Of a DNA stretch of 64,000 nt, positions 12,302 through 22,201 are shown one piece after another. Numbering within the stretch: the stretch's first letter is position 1; the number at the start of each line of letters is the position of its first letter. Made by a program: the position numbers and the translations under genes. The notes under the pieces are model-generated. The model saw only the letters and a program-made list of their open reading frames with translations, made no database searches and had not been told where the DNA came from. Source of the DNA: Lingula anatina (lineage: Eukaryota; Brachiopoda; Lingulata; Lingulida; Lingulidae); the NCBI RefSeq assembly GCF_001039355.2, contig NW_019775388.1, positions 384,842-448,841 of the forward strand, read 5' to 3'.

Positions 12302-14263
12302 TTGTATCATGCATACAAAATTAATGCATTTATGAATTCATTGGATGTTGCAGATATGGTTGTATCAGGAGTTCCAATAAGAAATGCAAACCACCACTGT
12401 AAAGAAATAGCTAATCTGGCTATTGACTTGGTAAAGGAAAGTGAAATGTATGTTATACCTCACAAACCTTATGAGTCACTCAGGATAAGAGTGGGACTGC
12501 ACTCAGGTATGTTAGATGTAGGATCTTTCAAACACAGCGCCATCTTGGATCAAAAAATAATAAAAATGTGCCATTTGAATTTTACAGATGACCAAATTGA
12601 TCTTCAATGTGGAATTTATTCATATAAATGTTTTAAACCCCAGTACAATAGGCCATGTAAGTACACTGCCCTGTGTTACAATTTATATTGAGGTGGCTAA
12701 CCCATCTTTAATTAAATATTTGCTATTGTTGTTTAGGTCCAGTGTGTGCAGGAGTAGTTGGTTTGAAGATGCCCAGGTACTGTCTGTTTGGTGATACTGT
12801 GAACACTGCCTCCAGGATGGAGTCTACAGGGGAAGGTAAGTATAGTCAGCATGGTGGTCTTAGAGCGCATTCAGAACAGCTGACTTACATATCTGTGGAT
12901 TAAATATGGCTGACCCACTTGAATGCTTGTTGCATAATCCCCGTGGCGAATCTATTTAGTGTCTAATCGGAAATTAAGCGGCAATCTTTTTAGTCACCAT
13001 ATTTGATCTGCAGATCTGTTAGTCTGCTGTTCTGAATGTGCTCTTAGTGAGTATTACTGTACATAATTCTCATGACATGTCTATCATTCTTCAGGGAGCG
13101 TAGGGTCATCTTGTCTCTGCCCAAATTATTTTGTAAAAAAGCAATTAACACACAAAATGTGTCCTATTTAAAGATATACTGTACAATATTTTGGTGCAAG
13201 GATTTTTCTTTATGGCATAAGCCTTGCGATTGGTTGCAAGCATTCCTTGATTTTTCACTTCATGTAAAATTTTATTTTTGAGAAGGGAACAGAAATTCAG
13301 TTACTTAAATATGATGATAAATGTACTCGTTTAAAGATATTAGTGCAGGTCATCATCATTTAACAAAGAATATGGAAAGATTTAAGATGTTGGACATTCC
13401 ATATGATATTCCTTTCAAAGGGCAATGATGCATAACAGTTACCATTCCTTATAACAAGCCACCAGAAACGGTTAATAAACAAATCAAATAAATAGAAAAG
13501 TGACTGGCTTAATCGGATAGTGCTAGTTAACACACGGTTCATGTGAGTGGTGTGCAAATTTCAGACACTAGAAGATATGAATTATGTTTTGAAGGTGAAG
13601 TGTCGTATGATACATTCCAGCTGGGAAAATCCACATAAGTGATACCACATACCAGCTGCTACAGGAGTATCAGGGGTTCTGCTGTCAATCCAGGGGGACC
13701 ATCCCTATCAAGGTAGGTGACATTTAATTTGTATTCAAAATTATTGCTAACATACAAAAAATTGATGGACTTCGTGGTGATTGATTCCCTAGCTCAGAGT
13801 GAACAAATAACAAGATTTCCTCATTATGTGACATTTCTAGGGAAAAGGGGACATGAAAACCTGGTGGTTAGCAACATTCCCGGCAAACAGACTAGAAGAA
13901 GTGAAAGCTAACATTCTCAGAAATGACAGCATCAATGAAATACTAGGTATGTAATGTGTGGACAGGAGCATAGGCCCATACATATGGAAATTTGTATGTT
14001 TCAGACACTTGTTTTAATGCTGTTAACCAGTTCTACTCTCTTGCACATAAATTAGAAAAATATAAGACTGAAAAATTTCATAAACAATCCATTAAGTGTA
14101 TAAAAACATCTTTTTATTAGGCTGCAAAAGAAAGAAAAAGAAGAAAATGAAAAGAAGTAGAAATATATACTCCAACTGTCCAGATTTGAGAAATACAGCT
14201 GACAGTGCATTAGGACAAAAGCCCACTCAAGACCACTGCCAGATGGACTTCACAATCTGCTGA
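5240..14263 (+). CDS. Receptor guanylate cyclase with atypical Cys-rich ectodomain
   Basis: Single-pass membrane enzyme that makes cGMP from GTP. CDS exons: 5240-5305, 5447-5552, 5969-6125, 6275-6600, 6887-7035, 7403-7475, 7752-7902, 8151-8237, 8446-8589, 8798-8919, 9169-9350, 10775-10888, 11129-11248, 11412-11505, 11794-12021, 12354-12506, 12737-12835, 13621-13712, 13841-13946, 14121-14263; 2712 nt, 903 aa, frame kept at every junction. Order: signal peptide (1-22); Cys-rich ectodomain of about 225 aa with five N-glycosylation sequons, closing with a Cys motif ([16 protein letters not shown]); TM helix about 249-270; pseudokinase about 293-575 with DFG (461-463) but HGRLKS (441-446) instead of HRD, as usual for this family; coiled-coil linker about 600-630; cyclase domain about 632-820 with metal Asp661 and Asp705, Cys773 in RYCLFGDT, Asn780 and Arg784, so probably active; basic tail. 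The usual ANF-receptor ligand domain is absent. The ligand is unknown. Confidence 0.95.
6803..6840. repeat. (GT)n microsatellite
   Basis: Uninterrupted TG dinucleotides in the intron before the transmembrane exon of the guanylate cyclase gene. Confidence 0.97.
7056..7223. mobile_element. Small hAT-like MITE in guanylate cyclase intron 5
   Basis: Ends are CAGGAGCGGATCCAG and, inverted at the right, CAGGGGCGGATTTAG. The CAGGGGCGGATC-type terminus is characteristic of many animal hAT non-autonomous elements. It starts about 20 bp after the donor of the transmembrane exon. The flanking 8-mers are both TA-rich but do not match well, so the target-site duplication is not clean. Confidence 0.7.
7981..8020. 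repeat. (CTA)n microsatellite
   Basis: Nearly perfect CTA triplets with one TTC interruption, in an intron of the guanylate cyclase gene. Confidence 0.95.
9766..10377. mobile_element. Inverted-repeat element of about 610 bp in guanylate cyclase intron 11
   Basis: The left end reads AGACTCGCCCTTCAAGAAAT and continues CGACG; the right end is its inverted copy with one mismatch. A second, inner inverted repeat (around 9791-9825 and 10135-10170, containing CCGGAA and TCGACGAAAACCGG) makes the element doubly palindromic. No coding capacity. It looks like a MITE or foldback element; superfamily not assigned. Confidence 0.75.
10531..10622 (+). pseudogene. Relic copy of a guanylate cyclase kinase-domain exon
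   Basis: This intronic stretch closely resembles the second half of the exon at 9169-9350: GCCTACAGAGTGTAAAGAG against GCCTGCAGAGTGTATAGAG, then CAACACCAGAGGC and GTAGAAATTGCCACAAG. It carries an in-frame TAA where the real exon has TAT and lacks an internal segment. It is a decayed partial exon duplication, not usable as coding sequence. Confidence 0.85.
10643..10720. repeat. (AAT)n-(ATT)n palindromic microsatellite
   Basis: Thirteen or so AAT units turn directly into ATT units, giving a long AT-only hairpin inside a guanylate cyclase intron. Confidence 0.95.
12258..12298. repeat. (TA)n tract with palindromic flanks
   Basis: TA units flanked by inverted copies of ACAATGGAATGA / TTCATTGT, forming one extended hairpin in an intron. 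Confidence 0.9.
12863..13043. mobile_element. MITE with TTA target-site duplication (family shared with 30493-30758)
   Basis: Terminal inverted repeats GAGCGCATTCAGAACAG and GAGCACATTCAGAACAG, flanked by TTA on both sides (12860-12862 and 13044-13046). A TTA/TAA duplication is typical of PIF/Harbinger-type elements. It lies in a guanylate cyclase intron and has no coding capacity. Confidence 0.8.
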
Positions 14264-14270
14264 CCAAGTC

Positions 14271-14276
14271 AATAAA
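14271..14276 (+). terminator. Poly(A) signal of guanylate cyclase gene
   Basis: AATAAA seven bases after the stop codon at 14261-14263. If used, the 3' UTR would be only a few tens of bases; later signals could also serve. Confidence 0.55.
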
Positions 14277-16333
14277 GACAGTGTATATTTGTGTATATTG
14301 GGTCAAAAATATGACAAGAAGTAACATGCAACTTTCAGTATGGTTTTTAACTTTCAACATGCGTCATTATAGAAGATCCTTACTGAAATGGATTTGTCAG
14401 CATATTTTAAAATGTATTCACAGAACATTCAAGACAAAAATTAATTATGGTTCTATATATATATATATATATTTTATTACCTTACCCAAGCTAACATTAT
14501 TGCCTGTGTGTTTATACCCAGATGCTAAACACATCTAAGGAAAACATAAAAGTCGGTACCTGTATGATGAGTTACATGCATTTTAAAATTATGCCTTATT
14601 CCTTTCAGTGTCAGGGGAGTAAAACAGAGGTAGAAAAGTTTGTAATATGGGAGCCATATACATGTATGAAACCACAATCGGGTATATATGCATAGAAAAG
14701 CAGTAAGAAAAGTTTTTTTTAATCATAAAACACCTTCTGCCAAAAATTAATAACATTGAAAGCACTTTCATTGTACTGATAAATCAAAACAGGAAATGGG
14801 TGAAAAAGTGAAAGACACTGAATGAAATCAACAATCAAATTTCACTATTATTACAAAAGTTGGAAACAACTGTTCAAGTGAAAACAAGGCTGTGCAAGTC
14901 TTAAGTCTTCCTTGTTTAAGTCACAATTACTTGATAAAATGAGAGTCATTGTACTCTAATGAATATGCATTGCAATATTTACCTTTTTGAAACACTTTGT
15001 TTATAATTTTGACACATTGTGAACTGTTATCCTATAAACCCTTTGAAAGTAAACTTGGAACTAAAGTCCCATGCAAAATTGTTGCTGATTTTGACCATAT
15101 CAAGAGCAAGTTTGGCACCTCGGCATCAAAATCATGTCTATAGATGTGTTGAGTCCACAGATCTTTATTCATTGCACTAATCTGTGTAAAAAATTGTCTT
15201 TCAAATATTTGAAAACATAGAATTAATGTTTCTAAAAAGGTCAAATTTTGTATGACCGTTGTCATGTGCCAATTCATAAAATAAGTCTTCGTTCACATGG
15301 AAAGTCTATTTTCTAAAAATCTATTTTCTATTCGCGGTATCTTATGATCACGGTCTGTGCCCTGAATATCCCGTGCATATACTGGCAGCGCGAGCCAGTT
15401 ACTTATACAAAGCTGTAATTAATTCTCGGCTCTGCTCGCATTCTATAAAATCTCATCCTCCGTTGCCGCATCGCTTGCCATTGGATCATGACGGTTGCAC
15501 TCGTATCTGTCGTGTTTATAGCTTCTTCATCTTCTTCGTTTTGTTGTTGCACAAAATCGACAAACACATTTTTCAAAGCAACCGCGACCACCATTGACTT
15601 TCTAACTTCCTACTGTGCATGCGTCAAGGTTTCAGAATCTCCTCCGAGCACAGCCGAGAATTAATTACAGCTTTGGAAGTAACTGACTCGCGCTGCCAGT
15701 AATTACGCTGCGGGATATTCAGGGCACAGACCGTGATCACAAGATATATCGCGAATAGAAAATAGATTTTTAGAAAATAGACTTTCCATGTGAACGAAGC
15801 CTAAGATATTGCAAATCTGAAATGTTTATGCTGAGAACAGGTCTCTTAACACATGCTTTCATACATGTATAATTCATGGTCATTCAAGTGAACCATGTGA
15901 CAGCTCAACCAAATGCTGACTTAATATCACAGCTACAACTTTCACGTATATTGTTCAAGTGTCACTTTCTATATTTTACATCTATAACAAAATTCAATGC
16001 CTCCAATCAATTACCACTATGACTGAAACAAATGCAAGAAAGCTAAATCATGCATTTTTGTAAATGTATCAGCTTTAGTATTTCACATATATAACAAAAT
16101 TCAACCCCTCCAATTATGCAGTAAATCTGTACAGAAAAACATTTTGTACAAATAAAATATCTTTATAAAATCAAACTGCATTTAAACAATAGTTGACAAG
16201 CCCATCCTTCAAATGGATTAGTCTACTAGTATCTGGATGTAATTGGCAGAAAATCACTACCCACTAAGCAGTGAGGTATAATGATATGTTATCTCTCTAG
16301 CTTTGCTAATTGTCATCTACATCACATAAAGCA
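14277..16333. other. Intergenic region between guanylate cyclase and RCHY1
   Basis: No coding exon seen. It contains a short (TA)n tract near 14456-14472 and the 517-bp inverted-repeat element at 15285-15801. 3' UTRs of the two convergent genes probably extend into it. Confidence 0.6.
15285..15801. mobile_element. Foldback/MITE-like element with long inverted repeats
   Basis: About 145 bp at the left (starting GTCTTCGTTCACATGG) recurs inverted at the right (starting GGCTTCGTTCACATGG), separated by roughly 200 bp. TAA flanks both ends (15282-15284 and 15802-15804), consistent with a 3-bp target duplication. The core has no recognisable gene; the open frame on its minus strand shows no family resemblance. 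Confidence 0.85.
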
Positions 16334-16336
16334 TTA

Positions 16337-16550
16337 GACTGCATTCCCATAGATTTAGATCGATCCATCTAGATTGACCTAACTCCCTGGGGTTCACGCT
16401 AAATCGATGTCAGCCGAGCGCGCACGGTAGTTAATTACCCCCTTACAGCTTTTAGTAGGCGGGACAGATGCTTAAGCCGGCTAAGCTGACAGTAATCTAG
16501 TGAGACTCCCCTCAGGGATAGATCAATCTAAAATCTGTGGGAATGGGGTC
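16337..16550. mobile_element. MITE abutting the RCHY1 stop codon
   Basis: Terminal inverted repeats GACTGCATTCCCATAGATTT and GACCCCATTCCCACAGATTT, with TTA on both sides (16334-16336 and 16551-16553). The right-hand TTA is, on the minus strand, the TAA stop codon of the RCHY1 reading frame. Confidence 0.85.
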
Positions 16551-19500
16551 TTAGTGTTTATTACTCCTATGGTCAGCTACATCTAGCTCACTATGATCAG
16601 CTGTATGTTGTTCCCTAGGGTCCAGTGTGTCTACATTTTCACTCTGTCCATTGGATTCCTGGGTTGCTGCTGCAGCTTGGGATCCTTCTGCCAAAATAGA
16701 AGGAAAAGACAACTGTCATTTGTCACAAAGATTTGCATTTATTATAAAATTCAGGTCCTCTTACACTGTAGGGTCACTCCTATATTCCAGCCATTAGAGG
16801 ATCTGAAAATGGCACCATTTCACTTCTCATTTGGACGAACATACCCCAGTATATTACCTAAGGTTGTAACATTCATTCAAAACTGCAACATAAATACCTT
16901 AAAATCATTTTACACCCCAATATTCCAGTCTACCTGGTAAACTTATGTGCAGAGATATTTTAAGATGTTGCCTCCCTATCTAATTACCTTTTAAGAGCGG
17001 GTTAAATTGTGAAAATTGTCATTTCTTTTAGTTTTATTGCATTTAATATTTGGATTTAATTGACAAGAATTACCTTCTACGTTTGCTCCTTGCTCAGGTT
17101 CCTGAGTTCTACAGGTATTATATGAGCCACAAGCTGCACACTTCAATCCAAGCACATGGAACAATACTCGACTCTCCTGATTGGAAAAAAAAATCACATT
17201 TACCCCATTGCAGATGCAATCTCAGTCGTAAATATTGTCACATGAATTTTAAAACTGTTTTTCCTGAAAACGTTTGTCCTTAAAATACTGTATGATCAAT
17301 GTCTTAGGAAAGCTCTACCACTCAACCATATAATTTCACTACAAGGGACTTTGCTTCCTTTTACAAGTTCAGTTTGTTTCCGGTTTTTAAGTGGAAGTAA
17401 ATAAATGACCATGTCGAGTGTTTAGGCTCCGTTTTGGTGATTCTCTTATGTAATGGTCAGGCCATTAAGTTGTCAGTTTCTCCAAACGCACTGGTACAGC
17501 CATTTTGCCATGAAATACCTCTCAATGTGAAAAGGTCTTCAATTTTTTGCTAAATGTATGCCAAGACATTAACTAATTTCACAAGTTAATCTCATTTCCC
17601 ATATCAAGGTAACAGAAAAAATCCACTACAGATATCACTACATACCTCATGACAGTCCCTGCACAGAATCTGTACATTGTAGTCTTTGTATTCATCTGGC
17701 ATAGGAGTCGCGGCTATCTCCTCATCCAGGTGCTCCCACACACCCTTCATGTCCACCAAACACTGGGCACATGTAGGGCAGGCATAGTTTCTAAGTAAGT
17801 ACATAGTGTGCATAGAATTAGTCTTACAACATTAAAACTCCACCTAAATCTTTATATCGTTGGTGTCAAAATATATCAAGCTTATCGATTATGTCAATAT
17901 GTCAAGTTATAGATTAACTTGTTGTAGGACTTGCATAAGTCATGTCAAAAACCAATTTACAACAGTTTTGGTGAATCTATAAAATTAGTAGGACATGCAC
18001 TAAATCTCTTCAATGGCAAGAAATTACAAAAATGTAGATCAAGTCCATCTGTATTAAGTCTTTTTTTTTATCAGAAAATGTGTTTAGCATTAGCTTTGGA
18101 AACGCAATAAAAAAGCTTCAGTTCTGGGTAGGTGCTGCAGCACAAAATATGTCGATTGCTCAACAGTTGATAAATGTGCCAGTCCAATCTTAGTTTTGAG
18201 GAAATAAGAACTTTTTAAATAATAGAAAATGCATTGGGTATGTGTTTTGTAATAAAATCTTTAAAGTTATAAATGAAAAATTGCTGTTTCAGTAAAATTT
18301 GTCCTGCTTCTTCTACTGTTGTAAGCATAATAATGCTAACTCTGCTGTCTGGCTACTAAAGTGACCACTAGTGGCTTACCCCGTTTTCAGCATGCCATTC
18401 ATACAGGTCCTGGAAAATAAGGTGATATTTCAGGCTGGACCAATTAAGTATTTGTCTTCATATCAGTGCAAATCTTTAATATCTCTTTCATTTGATGTTG
18501 TGTACCCTACACTTCCAAAGATGACCTCTTGTGAGTGGGCTTCAAAATGACCACCAAATTCAAAATCTGGTAACGTCACCAAGGCAATTTAGAATTACAT
18601 ACATTCATTCAACTAAAGAAAATTCCTTTAAAGTTACATATCAAGTCAAATCATTACCACTTAACCTGACCAAATACTTGGTTTCAAATAACTAAATAGC
18701 TAAATAACTAAAAGATATCAAATAACTTAACTAAAAGATATAACAAAGGTTCTCATCTCAAACTTCCCAAAAATTGATACCTGAACAGAAGTTTTCTGCT
18801 TTCTTTCTGTGATATGGTCATTTTTACCCCTTTTCATTTAAATACTGCTATTGTATGTTCGACAGTAATGCATAATACATTACTATGTCATCTGTCAGAC
18901 TTTTACAAACTGGAGGGACAGATAAATAGGTCCAGTTTACAAGAAATTTGAACAAGGTCCAATTTTAAAGCTATTTTTTGGCTGACAGAGTGATTAATTT
19001 GGTTTATTCTTTGGCATGTCTCATTTATTTCAGTCGTTTAAGAAACTAGTCGAATTTTTTTTTTTTTTTGCATAACAGGAAATCTACCCTCGGTTCATAT
19101 GCACTTTTAAATAACAATGTTTGGACTGCAAAATCTAACATTTTGCTAAAAATTTTTTTTCTCTTTCTTACTCATGTATAGGATGTCCACATGGTGGCAT
19201 ACACACACTTTCCCTAGATGTATGAAGAAGTTCTAAGCAAACAGGACAGTTAGACTTGGAAGCATTCTCAACACACTGAAAAAGAAATAGGGTCCACTAT
19301 GTTAATTAGATTTTCGACTGAGGAAATATATTAGGAGAACAATGTTAGTTATTCACTAAAGGATTCCAGTTTAACTTGACCATTTATGACCACTTATATA
19401 AAAGTTATACATCAGATTGAATAAAATTCCCATTACCTTGTGGCTTTCCCTCAGGCCAACATGGAGGCACATATCACACTTTAAACAATGAAAGAAATTG

Positions 19501-21182
19501 TCTCTACCACCAACTCTGAAATCACAAATATAAGAACTTCTGAGAGGTAACAACTCTTTTATCCCTTGTATCTCATATATCATTTATGACGAGCATGTAC
19601 ATCATACCAGATATTGATGGTAAATAAAATCAGTATGCAAATGCCCAAAAACATATAACAATATTTTTTTTTATGAAAAAGCAATTAAAGAATAATATGA
19701 CAGATGAGTAACTTAAGACATTTAAGTCTGCAGAGATATTAAACATACATATTTAGATAAAAACACCTCAACCTTAATTTTTGCCAAAGTACCTGCATAT
19801 TCCACAGGCATCACAATGAAACTGCTTCTTATCCTGGTCATCAAACAAATTGCACACTTGACAGAAATACTTTCCAAACTGGACCATGCACTGTCTGCAA
19901 TTACTGGCCACCTATATGTGAACATTTCTTTTTAAAATCAAAGTAATCCTATTTTATAGGCTATCAAGTTTCACAGAAAAAAGGTTACTAGTAATATGTT
20001 TCTGTCTATACTTCAGGTTTTTTAAAAAACAAATTTAATTCCATAACATATTTATCCAATTAAAACTTCACAATGCACATTAAGTGTTCCTTATATCAAA
20101 ATTAAATAAATGAAGACAGAAACAAACAAACAAATAAATAAAATCTTGTGTTATTCTTTTTGCTTCAACCTACTGGTTGCTGTTCTGCACACTTGAGACA
20201 TTTCACCTTCCTCACATCTTTGCGTTGTATTTGGTGTTGTTCAGCTTCATCATGGCACACACGACATGTGTAGATCTTGTTGCAACATGGTGTCTACATG
20301 ATTGAAAAAAATGCAAGAATATTCTTTAAGTTCACTTATATTTACAATTAAAAATACTTTTCATTTCAAAAAAAAAAAAAAAAATTAATAGCAAATCTCA
20401 AATGGTCTTCCAACTAGTGACAATGAAACAGGGCCATGAACAGTTATTTTGAAGGGGAGATTCTATTCCTGAAAAAGTGGACCTTTTACCATGAAACTTT
20501 TGATTAAATTTTACCAAGCACAGACCATTTATTGGCAAAAGGGGGTCGTTCTACCCCTTCTCCTCATCTTGGGAGGGGGGGGGGGGCAGAGCTGACATAT
20601 TAAAGAAGTATTACTCTTTCTTCTTTACATGATACCATGCAATGCCTCTTATTTAAACCTATGTAAATGAAGACAAGATGTTCTGGCATTCTGATTAATT
20701 TTATATATTTCCCTGGTGTACCCAGTGGTGGATTTAGAGGGAGGGGATGGTCAGGGGAATCCTGCCCCCCCCCTTTCGGTTTCTGGTCCCCTCTTGAAAT
20801 AAGAATTTTGACTAGCTGAATCAAAGTTTTAAACCGTCAAAAAAGTTCGGGGCCCATGATACATGACACATGATAGTGAGGTGCAGCGGTCCCCTCCCCC
20901 AAGTTTACAGCACAGTTAAGTATAAGTGCACAGATTTGCATTATTATTTGATACTATGACAGTAATTTACAACTCCCAAGAATCAAAGATTTAATATGGC
21001 ACTCAGTAAAATTCATTCAATCTTTCATAGCTAGACAAGCTTCAATAATTCTATGGAATAGCTGATCTTACAATAAATGCACATTTACGCCTGTAGTGTT
21101 CACATCCCAAGTTTTTTTCATCAGAATCGGACGATTTTTCGTTGACATCACTACTGCCATCTGCACTATCCGTGTCCGCCAT
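16551..21182 (-). CDS. RCHY1: RING finger and CHY zinc finger E3 ubiquitin ligase (RCHY1/Pirh2)
   Basis: E3 ubiquitin ligase; the vertebrate protein targets p53 and other regulators. Exons on the minus strand: 21182-21072, 20293-20174, 19911-19793, 19515-19437, 19275-19172, 18409-18380 (only 30 nt), 17790-17646, 17176-17074, 16687-16551; 948 nt, 315 aa against about 261 aa in human. Order: acidic Ser-rich N-terminus (1-26); CHY zinc finger starting GCEHY (about 26-100); CTCHY-type zinc finger with [11 protein letters not shown] (about 100-143); C3H2C3 RING with CPVC at 153-156, then CGHPIHETC and CPTC (to about 195); then the conserved TPMPDEY block; C-terminal zinc ribbon ILCRDCHE ... [11 protein letters not shown] (about 225-258). 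All metal ligands I checked are present. A 44-aa Ser/Glu/Ala-rich tail comes from the last exon, whose stop codon falls in a MITE target-site duplication; the tail is the least certain part. Divergent from the ACCS-like gene at 21771. Confidence 0.93.
20723..20860. mobile_element. Truncated copy of the hAT-like repeat found at 38025
   Basis: Begins CAGTGGTGGATTTAGAGG and shares the following CCTCTTGAAA, AGAATTTTGAC and AGTT-TAAACCGT words with the element at 38025-38275. The right terminus is missing or unrecognisable. It lies in RCHY1 intron 1. Confidence 0.65.
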
Positions 21183-21770
21183 TGGAACGGCTAAAAACCA
21201 TCGGTAGAGGGTGCTGCAAAATGCGAAATGTGAGCAGACGTGTACAGCTTCGCGCTTTTGGAGCCCAGTCCAGAAAATGTCCAGAAAATATATCCAATGA
21301 GAAACAGTTTGAAGGAGTAGAGACTTCAGCGTATTTGGTGAACTAACCATTGCAAAAAAGGACAACACGTTAACAAAATAATAAATAAATAAATGATAAA
21401 TAAATAAATAAAACAAACCCTGGGAATTCTAACACTTCCCAGTAACCACTACATTACAACCGTTTAACATTTAGTTTTTAAAACCAATTGAAATGTATAT
21501 GAAGAGTCTCGTTTTATTGAACAGTTATTAGAAATACACATATAACACATTTCTGCGGCGCACCAATTTCGGCAACGGACTGAAACATTCCGGCATTCCG
21601 GACACTCAGAAGTAAGAGGGCGCTACTGTAAAGTTGACCCACTTTCATGAATTTTAATGACCCTGTTTAACTATAGACGGATGACCAGAGCCTACTTAGT
21701 TGACTCGTATCGAAGAATAGGGCCTACTCCGACTTCGGATACTTCATTTCATTTGCCCGATTTGCCCTGA
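21183..21770. promoter_or_regulatory. Putative bidirectional promoter RCHY1 / ACCS-like copy 1
   Basis: The two start codons face away from each other 588 bp apart, so both 5' UTRs and promoters must fit here unless upstream non-coding exons exist. I see no clear TATA pair. Function is inferred from layout. Confidence 0.55.
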
Positions 21771-22162
21771 ATGGAGTCTACTGCTGAACTGTCTCAGTTT
21801 GCCAGTGGTGTGCAAAAGTATCCCAATTTTCTAAGAAGCTATGGAGACCAAGTCACCCGGAATCCGTATGACGAAGTCAACAACCCCCAGGTCAGTGTCA
21901 GGTAACATTTCAGATATTTCTTGGGAGTTAATATTATCCAGTATATTGGACAAGGAGACGGAACTCACCTCTCTAGACATAATTTAAGCAAGGGAGGAAT
22001 GCACTGGTAGTAGAGGGTTGAGTCTCCACTGAGGGTTCATTTTACAACCGGACAATGGACAAGTTATCGCACCAGCAGGATCGACCTTCCTCTGCGGGGA
22101 TTCTAGCTAAAGTGTAGTCATTGTAATCACCTTAATTGTCTGGCACGCCCCCTCGAATAGCT

Positions 22163-22201
<39 letters not shown>

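Noticed and set aside
16991-17073. Alternative RCHY1 C-terminus by reading through the exon 8 donor
   Set aside because: A good donor (GTAATT) and an in-frame downstream exon with acceptor exist; the read-through tail has no family resemblance. Kept as a possible retained-intron form only.
21183-21416. 78-residue in-frame extension before the RCHY1 start
   Set aside because: The chosen Met begins an acidic stretch leading straight to the CHY finger, as in orthologues; the extension is hydrophobic and AT-driven and would overlap the divergent promoter.
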